Source: Agarophyton chilense (taxonomy: Eukaryota; Rhodophyta; Florideophyceae; Gracilariales; Gracilariaceae). Taken from it: a stretch of 64,000 nt of DNA. Position numbers and translations under genes: made by a program. Of this stretch, positions 11,600 to 21,500 are shown piece after piece (position 1 is the first letter of the stretch; each line of letters starts with the position of its first letter). Under the pieces are notes generated by a model. That model had not been told where the DNA came from, did not search any database, and saw nothing but the letters and a program-made list of their open reading frames with translations. The stretch lies in contig JARGXX010000086.1 of assembly GCA_030374765.1 (NCBI GenBank), forward strand, positions 248,001 through 312,000. Direction: 5' to 3'.

Positions 11600-12394
11600 G
11601 CGAAAGACGGAGCCTAGTCTTACGATGTGGCCATCAAAAGAGGTGGTTGGAGGGGTGTTTTGGTCGGTTTCATGGCGTTTGTTGATCTTGTAGGCTTAGT
11701 GGAGAAGGATAGAAACTAAATACGGGATGGCTCTCTGTTTGGAATTTGGATGTTGAGGTCGAAAGAAGTTGGTCTTTCTGAAACGAGAATGGATATCGAT
11801 TGCGAAAAACATCAATTGTTTCAAACAACCCCCCAAAAGTCAGAACCTGCTTTTGTTTCAATATGAGGACACATGTCCAACAGTGAGGGCACCCCTCAGT
11901 ATTTGGCCAATCATATACTTTGATATGGGCGTCGCGTTCAAGTTCACTGCTGTTTAGACAGACCGTTAAACCTAAATACGTGTGAAATTCTTTTGCGTCT
12001 TTTCTGGTGGAGATGCTCTAATGGCTAAATTATAACTTGCATGTTTAGACTTGGGACTTGTTCATAGCCACAGACGAAGGCATGCATGCGGTAAATCCTG
12101 TGCCGCTCGCTGTATGGATCAAAAATCATCGCCTGGATTTCGTCGTCATGATGACTCTCGATTGCAGCACTTTGTTGCAGTGAGCGTTAGGGGTAACATG
12201 AAGCATAAGACCTCAGTTGCAACAACTTCTGAGGGTAAAATGTGTAGCTAAAATACTGTTCTTTGGTCTTCAGAATTATTCCTCGGGAGGAATCTTAAAG
12301 GGGCGGTTCGTTCATGTGCTCTTCAACTGTTTCCTCAGGCTGAACTCCGTGACCAAGAAGCAGAAGAATAGCACCAGGGCATACGAAGCGAGTC
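11600..12394. other. Intergenic between element C and PP2A B'' gene
   Basis: Left part may hold the 5' end of element C; right part should contain the promoter and 5' UTR of the downstream gene. No tRNA, repeat or domain is recognisable. Confidence 0.4.
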
Positions 12395-13957
12395 ATGTAT
12401 TCTCAGAGTGGTGCTCCTCCAGAACCGGCGCCCGGCCGTTTTGAAAACCGTGCTCTCTTTCAAGCAGTTCAGCATATCAGCAAGAGTTTGGTTCGGCGCG
12501 TCGGAATGAAGTATGGAGACACAGTATACGCCAGTCTTTTCTCTGAAATATGGGGACAGAGCCAGTTCGCCACGATAGAAGTTTTGGCAAAAAAGCGGCA
12601 AGAATACTTTAATCGAGCCCATAAGCTTCGCGACAGAAGCTCCCAAAATGTTGCCAACTCTAAAACAATACAGGAAAAGGCCCCCATTCTTTCTGTGGAG
12701 GTGATCCGAGATGAAGATGAGAAAGAAAGGAGCGAGAGAATGAAAAAGCTCAATGCCGCCCGTGACAGGCTCGTAAGAATCTTGAAGAGAGTGAAAGATG
12801 ATACACTATCGGTAAATGAGAGACGAATCACCGTACAGATCATAGGTAGACCTGGGGCGCTTGACGTGGACGCATTACGTCGGTTGTGGGGTGTTCCTAG
12901 AGTTGTTTTTGAAGCTGCTGAGCTCCATCAGTACTTTGAGAGGTATGGGGATGAGAAGTCTATTTGTAATTTCTATGATACACACATTTGGGGTGCTCAG
13001 CAGGATACTAGAATATTCAACATCCTTTATTGGAAAGAAACAGCTTGCTGTGACCAAACTGGTGGATATTCCAGTCTGAAATCTCGGCGCGTTCGAACAA
13101 TATCACACAGGATTATTCGAAAGGTGATCAAACTGTTGCTCTTAAGAAGGCGTTCGCCGTTGTTTGAGAAGAACATGGATGTTGCCACTGAAGTTGTTTT
13201 GTATGCCCTTCACCCTGATGGGCACTTGGTCACTTTTCGGGAGTCAGCTCTAAGGGAAGCGGGATTTTTTCAAGGGCTCCAAGCATATGAGTACTCTCGC
13301 TCTTTTACAGCGTCCTTACAGAATCTGGCTCTTGCGAAACTCAACCGAATGCTCAAAGATTTAAGAGCTGTTAAACAACTTGAAGCTGAGTTGAGAGGTG
13401 GAGATGAGCCTGTGGAGTTTTTGTCACTGCCTGCTCTCCGTAGATATTGCCTGGAACGCGATACACTTACTGATCGAGCCCTTCACGCTCTGGTTGATCG
13501 ATACGTGCGACGGGAAAAACGCGATATGCGTTGCCCGGACAATTTTCCAGTAAGCTTCGCTTCGTTTATTCGCATGTATCTGGCCTTAGTAGGTAGTTCA
13601 ACTGATCCAGGTCTGAAGTACTGGTTTTCAGTTCTAGACCAGGATGGAGACGGATGGATAAACATTGGAGATGTGGCCCATTTTTATTCTGAAAGGAAGG
13701 CGGAGAGCGAAAAGAGGAATGGTATCAAACTTGCCCATGTGCAGTTTTTGTGGGTTCGCCTCTGCGCAATGAGTCGGGTCCCACCCACTGGAAAAGGACT
13801 CAACTTGAGCTCTCTGAAAGAGTTAGGAAAGGAGGAACGTGAGTTTATGATGTGTGCATTACTTGTTAGACGAGCTGATGAGGGAAACTTAACTGACGTT
13901 GCTGCCACGTTAGCGGAATCCGACGGGTTCAGTGAAGCTTCCGTTGAACTTAACTAA
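12395..13957 (+). CDS. PP2A regulatory subunit B'' (PR72/TON2 type, EF-hand)
   Basis: This is an uninterrupted 520-codon frame from ATG 12395. The sequence follows the B'' family of protein phosphatase 2A regulatory subunits (PPP2R3, plant TONNEAU2/FASS), which direct the PP2A core to substrates, often at centrosomes or cortical microtubules, in a Ca2+-dependent way. The clearest signature is the C-terminal EF-hand in the segment LKYWFSVLDQDGDGWINIGD. The loop spans residues 415-426 with Asp at 415, 417, 419 and 426; position 12 is Asp instead of the common Glu. The N-terminal third is charged and probably helical and is less conserved. Length is close to family members of about 450-550 residues. 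No introns are needed. It is the first gene of the host island and is co-oriented with the Herp-like gene 1.1 kb downstream. Confidence 0.85.
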   Translation: MYSQSGAPPEPAPGRFENRALFQAVQHISKSLVRRVGMKYGDTVYASLFSEIWGQSQFATIEVLAKKRQEYFNRAHKLRDRSSQNVANSKTIQEKAPILSVEVIRDEDEKERSERMKKLNAARDRLVRILKRVKDDTLSVNERRITVQIIGRPGALDVDALRRLWGVPRVVFEAAELHQYFERYGDEKSICNFYDTHIWGAQQDTRIFNILYWKETACCDQTGGYSSLKSRRVRTISHRIIRKVIKLLLLRRRSPLFEKNMDVATEVVLYALHPDGHLVTFRESALREAGFFQGLQAYEYSRSFTASLQNLALAKLNRMLKDLRAVKQLEAELRGGDEPVEFLSLPALRRYCLERDTLTDRALHALVDRYVRREKRDMRCPDNFPVSFASFIRMYLALVGSSTDPGLKYWFSVLDQDGDGWINIGDVAHFYSERKAESEKRNGIKLAHVQFLWVRLCAMSRVPPTGKGLNLSSLKELGKEEREFMMCALLVRRADEGNLTDVAATLAESDGFSEASVELN

Positions 13958-15029
13958 CTGAAGATTAGAACAGAGTTAACACACGTATGGATTTCTTGAG
14001 GAGCATTTATCAGAAACCAGACGCGTGGCTCTGGGACAAGAAAAACAGTTATCTGGAACCATCTCTGTTTCTTTTGTGTGTGTGGTGCTCAAGACGAACT
14101 AATGTATTTTTGATGAGCAAAGAACCGTGACTCTCCTGACTTCACGTTCGTAGTGAGAAAGTTGAAGGCCGGGCGTCACTATCAAGCTTGGTCCTCTGTT
14201 TTAAAACCACTACCCGAGCTGGGAGATTCCATACGCAGGCTAACAGAGAATATCCGAGGTTGATGCCACTCCTGCAGATTGACAAGTGAATTTCATGGGG
14301 CAAGAACCAGGAACCTCAGATGGTTCCTCAGCATTCATAGTGAGGACCATCTCCGTCACACTTCTTGGCCGTTGCTCTGGGTTTAGTGAGAAAACGAACA
14401 GAGTAAGTCACATACAGATCTTGTTGTAGCGCTTTCTGTCATCTTTGGACGAATTGCCTTGGACTACACTGCGCCTCTCGCACCCCCCAATATGTCCACA
14501 ACTGTTTCAGTCTACGCGTTGACGCAATATTTGGCGTTTTGTTTGCTTCCGCTTCTTGAGCTACAAAATGTTAACGCTTTGCAAGTGTGTCTAGATTCTA
14601 TTCACTCAGTGTCCTGGTTTACACTTGGGAAACGGGAAAGTCGGTAACATGGGCCTTGAAGGTCTGCGAAAGTTATTACCTAGCTAGAGGTGTGGGAGGA
14701 AGAAGACTATATTAATAACTAAAACACGTATGCCAAAAATTCCAATTTTGTGTTTTGGCTTGTTCTAGAAGCTCCTCGGCTAGGCAGCTGGATCAGTCAA
14801 CTTTGCAGCAAATCAGAGCGTAGTATGACGTTGTTCTGTAAAGAGCTGCGGACCTCTAATTTTCGAAATAATGCCTTGCCTCAGAACACCAAATTCGACT
14901 CCTCAAGTTTGTTTTCGACATTCATGTGCTTCTTGCAAAGCGGCGCCTCCCCCTTGAGTTTTCCTTTGTGCATCAGTGTCGTCGCCGAACTCGAAAGCCC
15001 TAGCCCTGCCAAATATTACCGTGTCCAAA
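13958..15029. other. Intergenic, no gene recognised
   Basis: 1.07 kb between two plus-strand genes. It should hold the 3' UTR of the first and the promoter of the second. Short frames present (e.g. 14459-14647) look fortuitous. Confidence 0.5.
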
Positions 15030-16460
15030 ATGTCCTCTTCGGATGCTCCAGTTGTCGGCATTTCTCCGGAAAATGAACAACCCATCGTGAAAAAGTTGGG
15101 CAATGAAGCCGACGTTGTCATTAAGAATCCAACTGACGGACCGGGAACACTGCCGTTTTCCCTCAGTTTGCCCATGATTAGCACTGTCGCAGAACTCAAG
15201 AAAGAGTTAAATTCGAGGTATCCGGGCTCGCCCCCTATTCGAGCTCAGCGCCTGATATACGCTGGTAAGCTTCTGCGAGATGGGCAGAAGTTTTGTGAAT
15301 TCCTTTCTCCTCTTCAACAACCTGGGACTCCACATACAATTCATCTCGTCGTTTCATCTCCACAACAAGCTCGGCAGTCCTCCCAAAATGCACCTTCGCC
15401 AAATCCGGTCAGTTCGCCTGCATCCACTAGCGCCGATGGCGGAGCTGCTGGCCCACAAGCTCCCCGGCTTCCACAATTCGCCTATAACGGACACTTTCTT
15501 GGAGGCCAGGTACCTCTTCCTCTTCAAGAAGCTCTATATGCTCAGCATTTACAGATTGTTGAATCCCTTCTTGCGAGAACATTCCAGAATGGCACCGGCG
15601 CGCAATCCGACCCTCGCATGTTGGCTCAAATGCACGCCGCAGACATTGCAGCGGCAGCAGCTGCGACCAACACTCCAGAGGGGGGAGCGCAACCATACGC
15701 TATGCCACCCCCACTCGCACCTGGTAATGGTGTATTTCCGGGGATGATGCCTATGCACCCTGATGTGAATGTGCAAAATATGCCTCATATGAACATGGCT
15801 GCCGCACAGCATACCCAAGCACATCAACGTCCTTTACCGCAGAATCAACAACAAAATGGACAACCTCACCATCATCAACCACAACAACCCAGGGCTTTTA
15901 ATGGGTTTCAATTGGATGTGCAGATAGGCAGACATGGGGTACCAAATAGAATCCGCAATGCACTCAACGCTCAGAACCAGCCGCATGTGAGACAATTTGT
16001 TTTCCAGATTGAGATTAACTGGGCTCTTATGGCAAAACTGATCTTTCTTGTCTATTTACTCGGCTATGAAGGAAACTCCAGTCGTTTATTCTCTCTGATC
16101 ATTGTAGCTGTGGGAATTTATCTTTGGCAGACAGGTCATCTTGGGTGGCTGCGTCGAATTGTTTACACTGCTCTGCCGAGCCCAGGACGACTTATCGAGA
16201 ATTTGTTTCCGCCACGAACTCAGCAGCCTGATACCCAACAAGAAGATGCTTCTCAACAATCTCCACCAGCACGTCAGAATCCCTATGGCTACCCAGCTCT
16301 AATATTCTCTTTTGTGTACTCCTTTCTGTACGGTTTTGTTTGCTCTTTGTTACCCGCTTGGAACCCGCAGCCACTTCCACGCATTGAGCAAATAGTACAG
16401 AATCCAGAGCGTCCGCAAGAAGAACCGAACATGGGAGCAAATCATGACCATGTTGATTAG
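15030..16460 (+). CDS. HERPUD: Herp-like ER membrane protein with ubiquitin-like domain
   Basis: The first ATG is at 15030 (the frame is open further upstream but has only GTG there), giving 476 residues. Residues about 28-108 form a ubiquitin-like domain (RAQRLIYAGKLLRDGQ). A long Gln/Pro/His-rich linker follows. A hydrophobic hairpin at about 328-372 (INWALMAKLIFLVYLLGYEG, then FSLIIVAVGIYLWQTGHL) matches the membrane anchor of HERPUD1/2, and a further hydrophobic segment lies near 420-440 (ALIFSFVYSFLYGFVCSLL). Herp proteins sit in the ER membrane, expose the UBL to the cytosol and recruit the HRD1 ubiquitin ligase complex for ER-associated degradation. The family is usually about 390-410 residues, so the linker is longer here. 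Stress-response elements were not identified in the upstream DNA. Confidence 0.85.
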   Translation: MSSSDAPVVGISPENEQPIVKKLGNEADVVIKNPTDGPGTLPFSLSLPMISTVAELKKELNSRYPGSPPIRAQRLIYAGKLLRDGQKFCEFLSPLQQPGTPHTIHLVVSSPQQARQSSQNAPSPNPVSSPASTSADGGAAGPQAPRLPQFAYNGHFLGGQVPLPLQEALYAQHLQIVESLLARTFQNGTGAQSDPRMLAQMHAADIAAAAAATNTPEGGAQPYAMPPPLAPGNGVFPGMMPMHPDVNVQNMPHMNMAAAQHTQAHQRPLPQNQQQNGQPHHHQPQQPRAFNGFQLDVQIGRHGVPNRIRNALNAQNQPHVRQFVFQIEINWALMAKLIFLVYLLGYEGNSSRLFSLIIVAVGIYLWQTGHLGWLRRIVYTALPSPGRLIENLFPPRTQQPDTQQEDASQQSPPARQNPYGYPALIFSFVYSFLYGFVCSLLPAWNPQPLPRIEQIVQNPERPQEEPNMGANHDHVD

Positions 16461-16973
16461 GGAAGCTCAGGATATGTTTCACAATGATTTAGTGAAGGAA
16501 AAGAATGATTACGGTCGTATTGGCGCTAGCAGTGGTGGTGATTTAACTTCTCATTCCCATTTAATTGCACCAATGCAAGCCCATCGTGGATTATCGTTCC
16601 CCAAGATTTGCTTTCCAAGGACACGACATAATTTCCCGTGATCCTTTGACCTTTTCGATGCTCATCAGTTGACGTCTGTCCGTGTTAGTGCGCAATTTTA
16701 ACTTTGTCGCTTGATGTCGTGGGAAGAACTATTTTCAACGTATTGGGGGAGGTCTCGAACTCGAAAGAACCGCATTGCAAATGTAATGGCTCTTGATAAC
16801 CATTTGCCACCAGAACAACATTTCATTCCGCCCATTGTAGTCTAACTTGAACGAGCATATCATTTTTCCCAGCGAAGCAAAAAATTCACCGTCATGTATT
16901 CAGGGTCCACACAGTGCAGAGCTGGGTGTGCTTGTTCTGTACTAGAATATCGTTCTGTAGAAATAAATTTTAA
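16461..16973. other. Intergenic between convergent genes
   Basis: A 0.5-kb 3'-3' spacer between the Herp-like gene and the pseudouridine synthase gene. AATAAA at 16962-16967 could be a plus-strand polyadenylation signal. Nothing else seen. Confidence 0.45.
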
Positions 16974-18176
16974 CTAGGAAAGAGCACTTGCGAAACTCTC
17001 CTGCAAACCGAGTCTCCGCCATGTATCTTTCATGTGAGGAGGAAGCGGAGATTTCACTGATACCAAGTCGGGGCTTCTACATCTACGTTTTTGACGAATC
17101 GATGGGTTGATTTGTGTAAGGCGAGGGAAAGTTAAAGTCCTACTACACAGTTGCAGAGCTCCGGCTTCAACTGGGTGCTGATTGTCGTCAGCATTGTCGA
17201 AATTTCTATCTCCGATGAGCGGAGTGCCAAGCCCCTCGGCGCAGTGTATTGATAGTTGGTTGGAGCGCCCTGTACGCGGTTCGAGTTCAAGCCAAGAATA
17301 ATGATTATCTATCATTTGCACCACACGATACCTTGTTACAGCCTTCTTACCACCAATGTCCATATTTACGACTCCTTTTTTATTCCGAGGCACTCCGGAG
17401 ACCAAACCCCAATACAGACGCGTCACCACGCGTGCTCGGAAGAAGTCGGACAGTAGTGTTGCAGCACCGACGTCTCTTGCAACTAGGATAGCCCCGCCAA
17501 CCTGCGTTTGTAAACGATGTACTAACCAATAGCGACCAGTGCCCAGTCCACAAAGAAGCTGTTCAAGTGTCCTAGATGTTTCCTTCCCAGGTTCGCTAAG
17601 AACTGGCAAGCCCGGTGGTTTGTTTAACACAGCAACCCTGGCATCTCTGTAGAGCAACCATTGCTTAACTTCCATAGCTTCTGAAAGTGAGATATCGTCT
17701 GGAGTTGGCCGTTTTTTCCGGCGCGATAATCCAAGTTTTACTTCGCCTGGGAAGCTAATCACATCATTTTCGCGAACAGGAGTGCCACGTCGGCGTTCAA
17801 TTCGGCCATTGATTTGGACACGAGCTTGGCGGATATGGCGGTGAATAAGACCAGGCGGAAGACCCGGTGCTCTACTTTTGATGAAACGGTCGAGACGAGA
17901 ACCGCTAAGGTCTGGTGAAACTTTAAAACGCGCCGGTTGTTTAGCAAACGGAAGCTCAAAAGATTGTGAGGAGGATATATTTGGCGAAGATTGAATTGGC
18001 TTTGAGCTGAACGCGCGCCGAACGAGAGCTCTCATTGCACCGTGCGTCAGGGCTGGGGTAGCCACGGTCATCTGCGCAAGTCTGTAAGAGAAAAGGGCTG
18101 GTCTGGTGAGAAAGAAAGCGACGAGTCGCACATCAGAAAGAATCAGGCTTCGGGGTTTCAGGGCCGTTCTATCCAT
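16974..18176 (-). CDS. RluA-family pseudouridine synthase-like, catalytic Asp replaced
   Basis: This is a 400-codon frame from ATG 18176. The N-terminus is Arg/Ala/Ser-rich with few acidic residues and contains LVRRAFSSKP, consistent with mitochondrial import. Residues about 88-150 form an S4 RNA-binding domain (SGSRLDRFIKSRAPGLPPGL). Residues about 170-350 are the RluA-type synthase fold, with VAVLNKPPGLPV, a TGRSNQLSIH motif in place of TGRTHQIRVH, and PLIGDRNF. These enzymes isomerise uridine in rRNA, tRNA or mRNA. The catalytic motif HRLD reads HRLQ (His220-Gln223). The codon is CAA, at least two changes from an Asp codon, so a single sequencing error does not explain it. The protein may be a non-catalytic RNA-binding paralogue. 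It diverges from RRP5 with about 400 bp between the starts. Confidence 0.85.
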   Translation of the reverse strand: MDRTALKPRSLILSDVRLVAFFLTRPALFSYRLAQMTVATPALTHGAMRALVRRAFSSKPIQSSPNISSSQSFELPFAKQPARFKVSPDLSGSRLDRFIKSRAPGLPPGLIHRHIRQARVQINGRIERRRGTPVRENDVISFPGEVKLGLSRRKKRPTPDDISLSEAMEVKQWLLYRDARVAVLNKPPGLPVLSEPGKETSRTLEQLLCGLGTGRYWLVHRLQTQVGGAILVARDVGAATLLSDFFRARVVTRLYWGLVSGVPRNKKGVVNMDIGGKKAVTRYRVVQMIDNHYSWLELEPRTGRSNQLSIHCAEGLGTPLIGDRNFDNADDNQHPVEAGALQLCSRTLTFPRLTQINPSIRQKRRCRSPDLVSVKSPLPPHMKDTWRRLGLQESFASALS

Positions 18177-18572
18177 ACATTCCCTACGTGATTTCGATCA
18201 GGGAGCGCTTTTAGAGATCCAAAACGATGGACTGGGTTAAGGGTTAGCAATTGCTACCCGAAAGTCGGCAAATCATGGGTGTTTTTGAAAAACTATTTTT
18301 CCTATCTTGGCATCTTTGATCCGTGTGGTAGCCAACAGCTGCCCAGCATGTGCGCCGGCGGGATCAGTCCAACCGCGATGGTGGTCAGTCTCAAGGTCAT
18401 GATGAAGTGTCGTTTGTTTTAAAGAAACAAACTGTTTTTGCCATAGGGACTACGCTGACTCGCCCATTTTATTTCGAATCGAGTTCCCAATTCAACATAT
18501 TGGCCATCTATACCATTCCTGGACGATTTGGGCTGGTTGCCAGTTTACTCAACCCAACTATCAACCCCGAAC
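18177..18572. promoter_or_regulatory. Shared divergent promoter region
   Basis: About 400 bp between the start codons of the minus-strand pseudouridine synthase gene and plus-strand RRP5. It must contain both promoters. No specific elements are claimed. Confidence 0.4.
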
Positions 18573-21500
18573 ATGGTCGGTAGTCGTCAAGAGGATATTG
18601 AAGGTGATTTGTTTCCAAGGGGTGCCGCCCCCGGTTCAACTCCGCTAGTGCGAAAAAGAAACGGGCAGATTCTATTTGGACCGCAACTAAAAAGACCCAA
18701 GCAGCAGGAGGCAAAGGATGAAACTATAGTTGAAGAAGCGATCACGCGTCATGGAACTGGGCTCAGTTTTTCTCGGCTCTCTGCTGGGATGAGTGTTCTC
18801 GCACTCGTGACGAAAGCCGATGTGGGCGGGGTGGAATTTATTATCCCCGGTGGTATACCGGCTGCTGCTGATTCAGATGAAGTTTTAATCCAGAACCAGA
18901 CGAGACATCAACGACCAGGATTCAAATCCTGTCCAGATGGCAGTGATTCTGATAGTAGTGACACTGATATTGGCGATGTAGAAGTTTTACCAATCCCACT
19001 TTACGAAACTCTAACGGTTGGAAGCGTTGTGCGAGCTGTTGTGGTGGATATTGAATCCAATTACTGTGGAAGAAAGGCCGCTCGTCTGTCTTTGCGACCA
19101 GAATTAGTAAATGCTGGCTTAAATCCGAAGCTTCTCTTGCGGAAAGAATTTCCGAACTACGGGGTAGTTAAGTCTGTCGAGGATCACGGATACGTCATCT
19201 CATTTGGAAAACATATTGCCCATTCGGGCTTTCTTTCGTTCGAAAAATGTCACATATCCCGGAAAGAGCAGCTATTGCGACCTGGAACGCCAATAGAATC
19301 CGTGACGTTGAAGGAAGTCTCAATTCCTGAGAAAAGGAGCAGAAGCTTTTCTGCCGTAGTGAAACTGACTTCCGTTCGTAAGAAAGTGTTGAGTGCATCG
19401 CTCGACTCAAGCGAAGCAGTCACATATCGAGACCTATGCGCTGGGATGCTTGTCAAGGCAAAAGTTGTACATACTGGGGACGGTGGTCTTGCACTAACAG
19501 CATTCGGCGTGTTCAATATAGAAGTCGACGCTAGTCATGTACCTCGCAACAAAGCTGGAGAAATGGAAGTAGAAGCCGGACACCAAGTCATGACTCGCCT
19601 TATATTTGTTGACTCAGCCTTGAAACGAATTGGTGGCACGCTTCTTGATTCAATGGTTAAGGACTTAGTTCCGCGGCGAATTCCACCAGAATTGAAAACC
19701 GGGACAGTCTTGAAGTCTCTCATAGTCGACCGTGTAAAACCTGGGTTTGGCGTCCTTATGAGACATGGCTTAGAAGATGTAGGTCACGATCAGAAAATGA
19801 AAGATGACCACGAATTCGATAATGAGACGGGAACTGAAACTGAAAAAGTCGATTCCATTAGACGCTGTGCGCAAAACATACCAATATTTGCTCATGTGAG
19901 CCGGATATCAGACTCGAAAGGGTTAAAACTTGAGTCAAAGTATCAAAAAGGCATGATGTTGGATAATGGTGCGCGTATTATCTCGTTCTCACGTCTCGAT
20001 GGAGTAATCAACGTGGATTTGCGTAGCAGTGTATTGTCGAGAAAGGCTCTTACTATTGATGAAGTTGAGCCCGGATCAGTCTACCAATGTCGTGTCTTGT
20101 CGCATACAACCTTAGGATCAATTGTAATCGCTGTAGATGGTGATCCATATTTGCCTGGAATTGTTCCTCATTTACATGTCTCCGATGTACCTATTCCTTC
20201 GACTCGTCTATCAAAACACCCGCATTTAAAAGTCGGAGCTGTTCTGATGTGCAGAGTTCTGTCCGTCAAAGTTGAACGAAATAAGATATACTTGACAGCT
20301 AGAAAGTCTCTCGTATCTCCTGCGTATCCAGTGCTCACATCATACGAACAAGCTAAAAGTGCACTTTCGGCTTCAAGCGATGGATCAAAGTCAACGGAAA
20401 GCTTAAGATCACGTCTTGTTTTTAGTGGGACCTCGAGGATGGTGACATCAAAAGGGGGACTAATGGTTGAATTCTGCAACGGAGTAATCGGGCTTGTGCG
20501 ATCTGATGCGCTTTCATTGGATACCGGAAAACACAAGACTACATCCGAAATTGAGAAAGTTTATCCCGTCGGTGAGACCGTTCACGTAAGAGTCGTGAAG
20601 GTAGATACAATGAAACGAAGGATGTTCCTTTCAATGAGCTTACAGGAATATCCTACTCCGCAAGAGCGAATGCTATCGGTGGGCGAGCTCGTGAATGGGT
20701 CAATCATCGGGATTGATGAAGAGACAAAGTCCGTTCTTTTGTCTGTGTCACTGAATTCGTCTAAAGTCGTCGGGGAGAAGGTGAATCGACGAACGGTAAA
20801 GTCCAGTGAAGTTATATGCCATTTGCCGATTGGACATCTCTCAGACATACATGGTGTTTCTGAGAGGCTGGCCTCCGAGATTCGAAAGCATCTATCATCC
20901 GAAGATCAAGGAGCTTCTGGCTATCTCTCGGTGAGCGATTTGCTTGTTTTGTCAACTAGTATCGGTCCCCTAGTTTCCATGAAGCCAAGTCTTAGAAAAG
21001 CCATGGCATCTGGAAAACTACCGAAGACTTTCGACGAGCTCAACAAAAAGCATTCTGAATTGCAAAAGTGTGGCCACAAGACTAATTTTCGCGGCTATAT
21101 CAAAGCTTTATTACCAAGTGGGGTCATTGTAGGATTTTTGGGCGATGCAGTGGGTTTTGTTCGTAAGTCTCGCATCGCAGATCAGTTCGTCAGTGACCCA
21201 TCAAGGTTTCTGAAGATGTATCAGTCATGTTGCGTGGTGGTCGAAAACGTTGATGTCTTGAAGAAACGAATCACACTTTCTATGCGGTTATCGGATGTTG
21301 GCAGCAGTGCCTATGAAGAGGATTGTATCGAATTATTCCCTTGTCTTGAAGAATGGAGATCAATTCTTACCAGGAAACCTCTGGATCGAAGGCTCAAGAT
21401 AGGATCGCTTATCGACGCAGCACCAAGCATCGTTAGACCATTTGGGACCCTTTACAATTTGAAGGTGAAAGAATCTGCGGCAGTTGGGGTTGTCTTCAAC

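Larger units (their letters stand above)
7112..11600 (-). mobile_element. Ty3/gypsy retrotransposon C, degenerate
   Basis: The order on the minus strand is gag with a zinc knuckle, aspartic protease, RT, RNase H, integrase. This is the Ty3/gypsy order. The coding part is broken by at least five in-frame stops and several frameshifts, and key catalytic residues of three enzymes are changed (see the gag and pol entries). No LTR pair, primer-binding site or polypurine tract could be placed by eye. It differs clearly in sequence from elements A and B at 41-64 kb and so represents another lineage. A short region after the integrase (near 7200-7330) resembles a chromodomain-like tail but is not conclusive. 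Confidence 0.85.

Noticed and set aside
14976-15029. Herp-like start 18 codons further upstream
   Set aside because: The codon is GTG; ATG 15030 is the natural start.
18528-18572. RRP5 start 15 codons further upstream
   Set aside because: That codon is TTG; the first ATG in frame is 18573.
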